44,916 bases of DNA from Candidatus Hydrogenedentota bacterium (GTDB lineage Bacteria > Hydrogenedentota > Hydrogenedentia > Hydrogenedentales > JAGMZX01): NCBI GenBank assembly GCA_018005585.1, contig JAGMZX010000011.1, forward strand, positions 24,768 through 69,683, in the 5' to 3' direction. The position numbers and the translations under genes were made by a program. Every line of letters starts with the position of its first letter. The stretch's first letter is position 1. Shown piece by piece: positions 17,728-25,110 of the stretch. The notes below the pieces were generated by a model. It worked only from the letters and a program-made list of their open reading frames with translations, had not been told where the DNA came from and did not search any database.

Positions 17728-17838
17728 ATGAACTGCGCTGTGGGAAAGGACTGTTTCGAACCCGCGTGCTTGTGTGGCGCGGGTCGTGTGCGCTATATAA
17801 TGTGGTGTAGCAAGCCAAGACCACACGAAGTGGGGTGA
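17728..17838 (+). CDS. Possible 36-residue cysteine-rich peptide ahead of gspD
   Basis: Open frame ATG-TGA of 36 codons with AAGGAG eleven bases upstream and an end two bases before the gspD ATG. It contains five cysteines (3, 9, 14, 16, 27). It spans the candidate gspD -10 sequence, so either it is non-coding leader DNA or the promoter call is wrong. No homologue is recognised. Confidence 0.2.
   Translation: MNCAVGKDCFEPACLCGAGRVRYIMWCSKPRPHEVG
17796..17801 (+). promoter_or_regulatory. Candidate -10 element (TATAAT) for gspD
   Basis: Perfect TATAAT within GCTATATAATGTGG, 40 bases before the gspD ATG, in the only sizeable gap (202 bases) of the secretion locus. No good -35 is visible; TTGTGT at 17770 is 20 bases away. 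An own promoter would let the secretin be made separately from the inner-membrane genes. Confidence 0.45.
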
Positions 17839-17840
17839 CT

Positions 17841-20800
17841 ATGAGCAGAAAATCTCCGGACGCCGCCGGCGCGAGCAGCCAATCAGCATGCAAGTCTGTG
17901 CATAAGGCGCGATGGCTCGCGGCCGTCATTCTGCTTTTCCTCGCTCCGGCGACCGCCCAGTTCTTTCCGGAAGACGCCTACGGGCAACAGACGCCCGACA
18001 CGCCGCGTCCTCGACCGTCGTTGCCCTCGTCTACGCGGCCAATCCGCTTGCAGCCGGGCGGCTATGACCAGAGCGGCCAATATGGGGATTCCCAGCCAAA
18101 TGAGCCGGGGCGATCGAGAACGGGCCGCTTCGGAGACCGGAGAAGCGACAGGGACAGGGATACGGAGCAGCAGCAAGGAACGGGTTCCCAGCAGGGACAG
18201 CAGCCCTCCGAACAACCGCAGCAGGAGCAGCCCCAGGAGCAGAAGCCTCCCGGTCCGCGGGAGGCTGGTGGCCGCGAGGGGGGCGGTGGGCCAACGGTGA
18301 TTGGGCCTGGCGCGGCCGGGCGCGGCGGCGCAGCGGAGGGAGCAGGCGCGCCGGGTCTTCCCGGAGCCCCGGGGGCGGGCGCCGGGGCGGGGCCGGGCGG
18401 CTTGGGCGCTGCGGGCGGGCTGCCACGCGGACCGGCGGCGGGGGTGAACGTCATCAGCACGACCAGTTTTGAACCAGCGTTTGAACATGAGGTGGAGTAC
18501 CCGGATGTCCCCGACGCAGGAGCCGAGAACTTGATTACGGAAGAAGGCCCCATGACGGTCCTTGAGTTCCTCTCGCTCATCCACCTCTCTACGGAATGGA
18601 ACATCATTTCCACGGAGAAGGCCAATGCGGTTCAATTAAGCTTCTATCTGGTTGATACCACGCCGAAACAGGCGCTGAAAGTCCTGGAAAAACACGACAT
18701 CTACTACGAATGGGACGAGCAGAACAAGTACCTCTATGTGATGACGAAAGAGGAGTATCTCACCGAGAAATACGCGAAGGTCTCCCCAACGCCTACGGAA
18801 TTTAAGGTCGTTCACGCGGATGTCACCTATGCGGAATCCATGCTTTCTTCGCTCTTGTCTCAAGCCGGGCGCATAGTCACCGACCAGCGGACGAACCTCG
18901 TTTATGTCTGGGATACGGAAGACAACCTGGAGCAGATGAAGAAAGCGTTTGAGGAATTGGATGTTCCTCTCGAAAAACGGGAGTTTCTGGCGCGCTATGC
19001 TGACCTTGCCGACGTGGAGGCGGTGGTCACATCGCTCTTGTCCGCGAATGGCAGCTTTGTCTCCGACCCGCGGACGGCGCAGTTCTTCGTGTGGGACAGC
19101 CCCGCCGTGCTCGACCGCGTCGCGGAAGCGGTAGCGCGGCTGGATGTCCCGATCGAGCCGGTTACCTACGAGGTCAAGCATGTAAGCGCCGAAGACCTCG
19201 TTGACAGTCTGGAAGTTCTGCTTTCCGAACGGGGGCTGATCCAGGTGGACCCGCGGTATAACACGATCGTCGTCACGGATTTGCAGGAGCGGCAAGCGCG
19301 CATTGCCTCCTTGATCGAGACGCTGGACCGCGAACTCGAGACGCGCACTTGGGTGATTCAGTACGCGGATATCGAGTTCATTGCGGACCAAATCGAGACG
19401 TATATACCCAGCGAAATGGGCGAAATCATGGTGAACGACATGGTGCACCAGGTCACCGTCACCGGTCTGCCGGAGCGTCTCGACAAGATCGACGCATTGA
19501 TAAAGGTCTGGGACATCAAGCGGCAGCAGGTCATGATCGAAGCGTTCCTGGTGGACGTGGGCGAGTCCGTGGCCCGCGAATTCAACATCCGCTGGTCGTA
19601 TTTTGACAACGCGAACGCCGGACCCGTGGCGATCAACAGCCCGACGGGCGGGTTCCCGGGGGTCAATGCCGACGTGATCACTTACGGGCAGTTGCCCTAT
19701 GCCGTGCCCCTGTATGGCAACCTGCAACTGGACGCGGAGGGCAACATCACGCGGCCGCTGCTGACCGATATCGCCGGAAACACGATCATCGACCACTATC
19801 GCGGCAACCAGATTGGCGCCGCGCTGAACTATCTGGACCGCACGACCGACCTGTCCATCCTGGCTGCGCCGCGGGTGACTGTCCAGGATGGCGAGGAAGC
19901 CATATTCGAGAACGCGGAGCGCGTGCCCTATGCCTCCGCTACATCTTCATACGGCGGCTACTACGGTGGGTATGGCGGCGCGTACAGCCGGGTCGAGTTC
20001 ATCGATGTTGGCATTATCTTGCGCGTAAAGCCGCAAATAACCGAACTGGACGACATTCTGCTGGACATAGCGGCGGAAGACAGTTCGGCTGAGCTTGTCG
20101 AGATCGAGTCGTATTCGACCGGCACGGAGGACACGGTCTCGTCACGGAAAGCGCCGCAAGTGAAGGCGCGCAATGTGGAAACCCAGTTGCGCATTCACAG
20201 CGGGGACACGGTGGTCCTGGGCGGGCTGCGCCAGAGCAGCGCCGGCGAGAACATCAACCGCGTGCCTATTCTGGGCGACATCCCCGTCGTGGGGCGGTTG
20301 TTCAAGTATCCGTCGAAATCTTCCGACACGAACACGCTCATGATTTTCCTCACGCCGACGATCGTCGACGAACACACATTCCCCGAGGCGAGCATGCTGA
20401 CGGACGCGGAAGAGGACATTGCCGCGCGGCACCGGCATAACCGGAAGGATTTCTACGAGCGGATACGCGACCGGATTACCCATGGCGAACATGAGGTCAG
20501 CGTGTCTATCGGGCAGACCGGCTGCGTCCACTCAGAAGGCCAGCCCGTGACAATGGATGAGCTGCGAAAAGCGCTCGAGAGCGTGACAGACCGGGAGGAT
20601 ATCACGCTCGTCTTGCGCCGTCACCCGCGAGCGCCTTCCAAGGTCGTGGCGGAAGTCGTGGAAATCGCCATGGAGTTGGACATTAAAGTGGACTTTGACG
20701 ATGCAATGATGCCGCTCGTGCCTACGAATCACAGCGCGGAAGCCGCGCGGGCGGCCGCGGAATCCGCGTCCGCGGAGACGGTGGTTGCGGCGCCTGCGGC

Positions 20801-20873
20801 CGCCGCGGAAACGCCAGAAGCGGAGGTGGCATCCACCGGGGCACTGGCCGCGGAGGCAACGGACGGGTCCTGA
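17841..20873 (+). CDS. gspD: Type II secretion outer-membrane secretin with C-terminal ExbD/TolR-like domain
   Basis: 1010 residues from ATG at 17841 (GGGGTGA just upstream; a GTG at 17835 is less likely). A signal peptide follows a long basic n-region (about 20-43, WLAAVILLFLAPATAQ). Residues about 50-205 are Gln/Pro then Gly/Ala-rich low complexity. An STN/N0 domain lies at about 225-310, then four N1-type repeats (about 315-565). The secretin core follows: QVMIEAFLVDV, AAPRVTVQDGEEA, VGIILRVKPQI, SGDTVVLGGL, VPILGDIPVVGRLF and IFLTPTIV. Beyond the usual S region, residues about 885-955 read like the periplasmic ExbD/TolR domain: VSVSI, EGQPVTMDELRKAL, DITLVLRRHPRAP, VVEIAMELDIKVDF. An Ala/Glu-rich tail ends the protein. 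Secretins form the outer-membrane gate; the added domain may bind peptidoglycan, as TolR does. Confidence 0.93.
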   Translation: MSRKSPDAAGASSQSACKSVHKARWLAAVILLFLAPATAQFFPEDAYGQQTPDTPRPRPSLPSSTRPIRLQPGGYDQSGQYGDSQPNEPGRSRTGRFGDRRSDRDRDTEQQQGTGSQQGQQPSEQPQQEQPQEQKPPGPREAGGREGGGGPTVIGPGAAGRGGAAEGAGAPGLPGAPGAGAGAGPGGLGAAGGLPRGPAAGVNVISTTSFEPAFEHEVEYPDVPDAGAENLITEEGPMTVLEFLSLIHLSTEWNIISTEKANAVQLSFYLVDTTPKQALKVLEKHDIYYEWDEQNKYLYVMTKEEYLTEKYAKVSPTPTEFKVVHADVTYAESMLSSLLSQAGRIVTDQRTNLVYVWDTEDNLEQMKKAFEELDVPLEKREFLARYADLADVEAVVTSLLSANGSFVSDPRTAQFFVWDSPAVLDRVAEAVARLDVPIEPVTYEVKHVSAEDLVDSLEVLLSERGLIQVDPRYNTIVVTDLQERQARIASLIETLDRELETRTWVIQYADIEFIADQIETYIPSEMGEIMVNDMVHQVTVTGLPERLDKIDALIKVWDIKRQQVMIEAFLVDVGESVAREFNIRWSYFDNANAGPVAINSPTGGFPGVNADVITYGQLPYAVPLYGNLQLDAEGNITRPLLTDIAGNTIIDHYRGNQIGAALNYLDRTTDLSILAAPRVTVQDGEEAIFENAERVPYASATSSYGGYYGGYGGAYSRVEFIDVGIILRVKPQITELDDILLDIAAEDSSAELVEIESYSTGTEDTVSSRKAPQVKARNVETQLRIHSGDTVVLGGLRQSSAGENINRVPILGDIPVVGRLFKYPSKSSDTNTLMIFLTPTIVDEHTFPEASMLTDAEEDIAARHRHNRKDFYERIRDRITHGEHEVSVSIGQTGCVHSEGQPVTMDELRKALESVTDREDITLVLRRHPRAPSKVVAEVVEIAMELDIKVDFDDAMMPLVPTNHSAEAARAAAESASAETVVAAPAAAAETPEAEVASTGALAAEATDGS

Positions 20874-20927
20874 TGGGCGAGCGAGGGCGCAAGTGAGAAG
20901 GCCCTGCTGATCGAGACAAGACGGAAA

Positions 20928-20962
20928 CTGCTCCCGTGCATGACTTGCATGCGCGGGAGCAG
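20928..20962. terminator. Strong bidirectional hairpin terminator between gspD and rpmB
   Basis: A 15-pair stem (20928-20942 with 20948-20962) with one G-T wobble and a five-base loop (ACTTG). It is followed by CGTTTTG on the plus strand and by AGTTTCCG on the minus strand. It lies 55 bases after the gspD stop and 21 bases after the rpmB stop, so it can end both convergent transcripts. Confidence 0.8.
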
Positions 20963-20983
20963 CGTTTTGCGGGTTCGGTGCGG

Positions 20984-21259
20984 TCAGGATTTAGCGTCTG
21001 TGGCGGGGGTGTACGTGTATTTGCGGCGCGGCGCCTTCTGGAACTTGCCGGCCTTCAAGTACCGTGCACACACCTTGACGCGACGGACACGCCCATTCTC
21101 GTCGACGATACGTACCGTCTGCAGGTTTGGTTTCCACCGCCGCTTGGTGATGCCCGTTACGTTCTGTCCGATGCCGCCCTCGCGCTTGGCCTTACCGCGC
21201 CGTACGACGCGGTGGCCAACCGACGGCTTCTTGCCGCTGTATTCACATACTCTGGCCAT
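20984..21259 (-). CDS. rpmB: 50S ribosomal protein L28
   Basis: 91 residues. The start is certain: GGAGGTGA sits five bases ahead of the ATG at 21259. The family signature is clear: CEYSGKKPSVGHRV near the N-terminus, then TKRRWKPNLQTVRI and a late VCARYLKAGKF. Of the zinc-site cysteines seen in some L28 proteins, Cys5 and the one in VCARYLKAG are present, while the paired second cysteines are absent. The C-terminal tail (APRRKYTYTPATDAKS) is longer than in enterobacterial L28. It stands alone, opposite to the flanking operons. Confidence 0.96.
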   Translation of the reverse strand: MARVCEYSGKKPSVGHRVVRRGKAKREGGIGQNVTGITKRRWKPNLQTVRIVDENGRVRRVKVCARYLKAGKFQKAPRRKYTYTPATDAKS

Positions 21260-21469
21260 GTTGTCACCTCCGGGAGACTGCGTGATTCCGGTTATTCCGC
21301 CGGTTATGGAACCCCTTGCCGCGCCTTGGGATCACCAAGCGCCGGGTGGTATACTCGGCGGCTAGAGAGAAGGAATCTTAGCATACCGTCACATGCAGTT
21401 CAAGGGCGGACGGCGTGCTTGATTTCGGCCTTTCCAGGTATTCTCATGAGTCCGGAATGTGGCATGCCG
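21260..21469. other. Divergent region between rpmB and the lipoprotein gene
   Basis: 210 bases. It holds the rpmB ribosome site, two direct copies of CCGGTTAT starting at 21288 and 21300 (12-base period), and the promoter at 21326-21355 for the rightward genes. No clear rpmB promoter was recognised. Confidence 0.4.
21326..21355 (+). promoter_or_regulatory. Promoter for the lipoprotein-rlmN pair
   Basis: TTGGGA (21326-21331), an 18-base spacer and TATACT (21350-21355). The predicted start near 21362 leaves a leader of about 100 bases before the lipoprotein ATG. Confidence 0.5.
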
Positions 21470-22309
21470 ATGAAACGCATTTTATTCCTATTCACGTTAG
21501 TTGCAGCCGCAGCGGGGTGTCAGCGTCTGGGCCGGGAACTGGCCCCGGCGCCATTGCCGCCCGGTGCGCCGAGCCTCGCGGCTATCCTGGACGGCCTCGC
21601 CGCGAATGATGCGGCCATACAATCGTTCCGGGGTCCCTGCTCGGTAACACTCGAGTCGCCCGACCTCGCGGGGAAGCAGGTGCTGCATAAGAGCAGCGTC
21701 TATTTCCGGCGGCCCGAGTCGCTGCACGTCGTGGGCCGGAAATATGGCAGCACGGTGATGCGCCTGACTTCGGTAGGCCGGGAATTTCTTATCGAATTCC
21801 CCTCGGAAAAGAAATATTACTACCGGTTGGAGGGGGAACGGCTGGAAACCGTCGAATTCAGCGTTTCGCCCTCGGATATCGCGCGCGAAATGTTCTTTCC
21901 GGAGCCGTGGGATACTCTGGACCTCGAACGGGTGCGCCTTGTGGCCTATGAAGAACGGGACCAGACGGCGCGGCTTGAGTTGCTCGAAGCGGACGGCAAA
22001 CACGTGCGGCGGGTGGTGACCGTGCAGGGTCCGCCGTGGGTCATTGTCCGCAGCGAGCACGTGGACCGGCGCGGCAGGACGCTCTCGGTGACAACGCTGC
22101 GAGATTACCGGCAATTTGACGGCGTGAACCTTCCCGCGACGGTCGAAGCGGTTTTCCCGCTGGAAAAGACGTCCATGACGCTGGCGTTCCGGGAACTGAA
22201 ACCGAATACGGATATTGAAGACCAGTATTTCGATATCAATGCCCGCGCGCGCGAACTCGGTATCGTGCTGGACAGAACCTCGGCCGCGCCACAGCAAGGA
22301 ACGTACTGA
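21470..22309 (+). CDS. Outer-membrane-type lipoprotein of unknown function (LolA/LolB-like fold possible)
   Basis: 279 residues from the ATG at 21470; in-frame ATGs at 21464 and 21446 are also possible, none with a strong ribosome site. The signal is a lipoprotein type: MKRILFLFTLVAAAAG|C with Cys at about 18. The mature part is beta-rich with features seen in lipoprotein-carrier-like families: FRGPCSVTLESPDLAGKQVLHKSSVYFRRPESL, then FLIEFPSEKKYYY, and late YRQFDGVNLPATVEAVFP. This pattern of a surface-lining, half-barrel domain is reminiscent of LolA/LolB or DUF4292 proteins. A role in lipoprotein or lipid transfer is inference. rlmN starts 54 bases downstream. Confidence 0.75.
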   Translation: MKRILFLFTLVAAAAGCQRLGRELAPAPLPPGAPSLAAILDGLAANDAAIQSFRGPCSVTLESPDLAGKQVLHKSSVYFRRPESLHVVGRKYGSTVMRLTSVGREFLIEFPSEKKYYYRLEGERLETVEFSVSPSDIAREMFFPEPWDTLDLERVRLVAYEERDQTARLELLEADGKHVRRVVTVQGPPWVIVRSEHVDRRGRTLSVTTLRDYRQFDGVNLPATVEAVFPLEKTSMTLAFRELKPNTDIEDQYFDINARARELGIVLDRTSAAPQQGTY

Positions 22310-22363
22310 AAGCGCGCGCTGCGCCGACGCCTGGACGCTGCAGTACCCGCTGGAGAGACCACG

Positions 22364-23440
22364 ATGACGGTTCCCGCCAAGATCGCGCTGACCGGCTATG
22401 GGCCCGGCGAACTGGCCCACACCCTGGAAATGAAGCCTTTTCAGGGACGACAGGTGTTCCAGTGGCTGCACAAGCGCCGCATTTTCGATTTCGAGCGTAT
22501 GACCGACCTCTCGAAGGCCCTGCGCGCTCGTTTGGCCGCAACATGCGTTGCAGCGCAACTCACGCCCGTGGAGATGCTGGAATCGCCGCGGTCGGGAACG
22601 CGCAAGGCTTTGTTCCGCCTTGCGGACGGCGAGACGGTCGAAACGGTGCTCATTCGCGACGGCGACCGGACCACTGTCTGCGTGTCATCGCAGGTGGGCT
22701 GTGCGCTGAAATGCTCCTTCTGCGCTACGGGCCTCGCGGGGTTCGTACGCAATCTTTCCGCGGCCGAGATTGTGGAACAGGCGCTCCATCTTCTGGCTGA
22801 GGAAGACCTGGAAGGGCGCTCGCCGAATATCGTGTTCATGGGGATGGGCGAACCTTTCCGCAATTACGACGCCGTCCTGCGCGCCATTCGCCTGCTGATG
22901 GACAAAGACGGATTGGGTATTGGCGCGCGCAAGATCACGGTCTCTACCGCAGGCGAGGCAAAGGAGATCGAGCGCTTCGCGCAGGAAGCATTGCAGGTCC
23001 GTTTGAGCATATCGCTCCACGCCGCCAATGACGCCCTGCGCGACACGCTCGTGCCGTTGAACCGGCGCTATCCCCTGGCGCGGCTGCGCGAGGCCGCGGC
23101 AGCGTATAACCGGGAAACGGGGAGGCAAGTCACGTTCGAGTGGACGCTGTTTGAAGGCGTCAACGATACCCCTGCCCACGCGCGGGAACTGCTCCATTTT
23201 GCCGATGGTTTGAAGGCCTTCGTGAATCTGATTCCGTGGAATCCTGTTGCCGGCCCGCACTATCGCCCCACTTCCAAGCCCAGGGCGGAAGCCTTCCGCG
23301 ATCTCCTGACGGCGGCTGGTCTCAAGGCGACCTTGCGCACCGAGAAGGGACAGGATATCGACGCGGCGTGCGGGCAACTGCGTCGTACGCACGCCGCCGC
23401 GGGCGCACAGGCCGCGCAAGCTTCCGGCCCGGGTTTGTGA
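22364..23440 (+). CDS. rlmN: Dual-specificity RNA methyltransferase RlmN (23S rRNA A2503 / tRNA A37)
   Basis: 358 residues, with GGAGAG about eight bases upstream of the ATG. A radical-SAM enzyme that makes 2-methyladenosine. The 4Fe-4S motif is CALKCSFC (Cys113, 117, 120). The partner cysteine that forms the RNA crosslink is Cys336 (DIDAACGQL). Family signatures are complete: PFQGRQVFQWLHKR at the N-terminus, SSQVGCALKCSFCATG, VFMGMGEPFRNYD, ISTAGE-like VSTAGEAKEIERF, SLHAANDALRDTLVPLN, and NLIPWNPV. Cfr-type proteins can look similar, but the overall form and housekeeping position favour RlmN. Confidence 0.95.
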   Translation: MTVPAKIALTGYGPGELAHTLEMKPFQGRQVFQWLHKRRIFDFERMTDLSKALRARLAATCVAAQLTPVEMLESPRSGTRKALFRLADGETVETVLIRDGDRTTVCVSSQVGCALKCSFCATGLAGFVRNLSAAEIVEQALHLLAEEDLEGRSPNIVFMGMGEPFRNYDAVLRAIRLLMDKDGLGIGARKITVSTAGEAKEIERFAQEALQVRLSISLHAANDALRDTLVPLNRRYPLARLREAAAAYNRETGRQVTFEWTLFEGVNDTPAHARELLHFADGLKAFVNLIPWNPVAGPHYRPTSKPRAEAFRDLLTAAGLKATLRTEKGQDIDAACGQLRRTHAAAGAQAAQASGPGL

Positions 23441-23458
23441 CCGGCGTGGGGGCGCCGG
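23441..23458. terminator. GC hairpin between convergent rlmN and DUF374 genes
   Basis: CCGGCG, six-base loop TGGGGG, CGCCGG, directly after the rlmN stop. There is no T-run on either side, so intrinsic termination is uncertain. Confidence 0.35.
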
Positions 23459-23472
23459 CGGGGATTTCCAGC

Positions 23473-24219
23473 TCACGCTGTCCCGGGAGCCTTGCTTTCA
23501 TCAGACGGTTCCGGAGGGACAAAGACCGGCGCGCCGCACAGCTCGCGTTCGAGCGTCTCGTGCAGGTCATTGAGACGCGCCTCGATCTCCCTCCGGGCCA
23601 GCTCGACCGTCGCCGCGGCGTCGTCCGGCGGCGGCGCGATCGGCGGGCCGCAAGCGCCCAGCACGCGCGCGAACGGCTTTGGCACGGGAAAGCGGTCCCA
23701 GGAACGGAGCCGCCAGCACCGGTCTACCGCGAAGGCAAGGGGAACCACGGGGGTCTGTGTACGCGCCGCCAGAATCGCAATGCCCGGTTTCGCCCGCCGG
23801 CGCGGGCCGCGCGGGCCGTCGAGCGTAAAGCCCACGGAAACGTGTTCCAGCGCCTTGGCGAGGTTGAATAACGCGTCGGAACCGCCTCGCGAGGACGAAC
23901 CGCGCACTGCCTCAATGCCAAAGCAGTTGATGATGCGCGTCGCGAGTTCGCCGTCGAAACTGTAGCTGGTCATACTGTGATAGTTGCTGTTCCGGAACGC
24001 AAACACGCCCAGCCCCAGCGTTTCGTGCCAGATGGGCAGGATGACCTTGCCGTGTGCTTCGGTTTCTTCGAGATAGCTCCGCCCGCGAAACTCGAACCGG
24101 CACGTGCGGGCGAGCGCGCGATAGAAGCCGGCGATCAGGGGCGGGAGCGCGGCAAGGACGATGCGTTGCCGGAGCGTGAAGACGCAAGGGCTCTCATATT
24201 GGATGCCGGGGAATTTCAA
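23473..24219 (-). CDS. DUF374 lysophospholipid acyltransferase-like protein
   Basis: 248 residues from a TTG at 24219 that overlaps the panE stop (ATTGA), so coupled translation is likely; no ATG is available in frame. An N-terminal hydrophobic helix (about 17-30, RIVLAALPPLIAGFYRAL) precedes the DUF374 core: VILPIWHETLGLGVFAF, SFDGELATRIINCFGIEAVRGSSSRGG, and GFTLDGPRGPRRRAKPGIAILA. The GSSSRGG and DGPRGP motifs are strong for this family, which is related to membrane-bound acyltransferases of lipid A and phospholipid synthesis. The usual acyltransferase His appears as WHE. Probable membrane-associated acyl transfer to a cell-envelope lipid. Last gene of the recA-led gene group. Confidence 0.85.
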   Translation of the reverse strand: MKFPGIQYESPCVFTLRQRIVLAALPPLIAGFYRALARTCRFEFRGRSYLEETEAHGKVILPIWHETLGLGVFAFRNSNYHSMTSYSFDGELATRIINCFGIEAVRGSSSRGGSDALFNLAKALEHVSVGFTLDGPRGPRRRAKPGIAILAARTQTPVVPLAFAVDRCWRLRSWDRFPVPKPFARVLGACGPPIAPPPDDAAATVELARREIEARLNDLHETLERELCGAPVFVPPEPSDESKAPGTA

Positions 24220-25091
24220 TGGTGCTCGAGGCCGCGAACGAGTTGATAAATCACGCGGGTGCGCGGCGCCGGCAGCGAGGCCAGTTGCGCCCGGCGCAGG
24301 ATTTCGCCGCTGATTGCGTCGATCTCGGTGGGTTTCCCGGCCCGGACGTCCTGGAGCATAGAAGAGATGTTCGAGGCTGTTGCGCGGCAGACGTCTTCGG
24401 CGGCCTCGATAAGACTCTGGCCGAACCGGTAGCCTTCCGTCGAGGCCACCTTGGCTGCTTCCACGACGAGGTCGCGCATCAGTTGCCGCGCTTCCCTGAT
24501 GTCGAGGATCGTGCCGTTGGGCACGTTCAGAATTGCGGTAATAGGGTTGATCGCCGCGTTGATCGCCACCTTCTCCCACACCAGCTGGCCGGGCGCTTCC
24601 GTGGCTTCCACATCGAAACCGGCCTTGCGCAGCGCGGCCACCGGCGGTTCGGGATCGCTCGAAGTCCATGCGCCAAGCCGTGTCGTGCCGACGCCCGCGT
24701 GCCGGACCCGGCCCTCGCCCAGCAGCGTGGACCCCTCCGACGTGACGCCCACCAACACCCGGGCGCTGCCCACCATCGAGCACAGCGTCTCCACGTTGCC
24801 CAAGCCGTTCTGCAACGTCAGAATGGGCACGTCGGGCGGGAACCGCAGGCGTCCGGTTGCGTACGCCTTGGTCATGACGATGACGAGGTTGACGCCGGGG
24901 GGCACGGAGGTCATTACCTCCGGCTTGGTGGTCCAGACGCCCCCCTCCTCTTCGATCCAGACGCCGTTTTCATTCAGGCGCGCCGCGCGGTCGTTCTGGT
25001 AATCCACAAGAAAGGTTCTTATGCCCGCCCGCGTCAGGCGCGCCGCGAACAGGCAACCCATTGCCCCAGGACCAATAATGGCAACCTTCAT
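24216..25091 (-). CDS. panE: 2-dehydropantoate 2-reductase-like protein (ApbA/PanE family)
   Basis: 291 residues. The Rossmann start KVAIIGPGAMGCLFAARL binds NADP (GxGxxG at 7-12). The C-terminal domain holds the catalytic Lys in VWEKVAINAAINPITAI and the conserved Glu in GKPTEIDAISGEI, which are the family markers for ketopantoate reduction in pantothenate synthesis. Length matches. No other pantothenate gene is nearby, and this family also includes reductases with other substrates, so the exact reaction is less sure than the fold. It starts 19 bases after the SPOR gene and overlaps the acyltransferase gene by four bases. Confidence 0.88.
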   Translation of the reverse strand: MKVAIIGPGAMGCLFAARLTRAGIRTFLVDYQNDRAARLNENGVWIEEEGGVWTTKPEVMTSVPPGVNLVIVMTKAYATGRLRFPPDVPILTLQNGLGNVETLCSMVGSARVLVGVTSEGSTLLGEGRVRHAGVGTTRLGAWTSSDPEPPVAALRKAGFDVEATEAPGQLVWEKVAINAAINPITAILNVPNGTILDIREARQLMRDLVVEAAKVASTEGYRFGQSLIEAAEDVCRATASNISSMLQDVRAGKPTEIDAISGEILRRAQLASLPAPRTRVIYQLVRGLEHH

Positions 25092-25110
25092 CTTGCGCGT
25101 TCCTGTGCCA

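Noticed and set aside
20936-21469. N-terminal extension of the lipoprotein frame
   Set aside because: It runs antisense through rpmB and would bury the lipoprotein signal.
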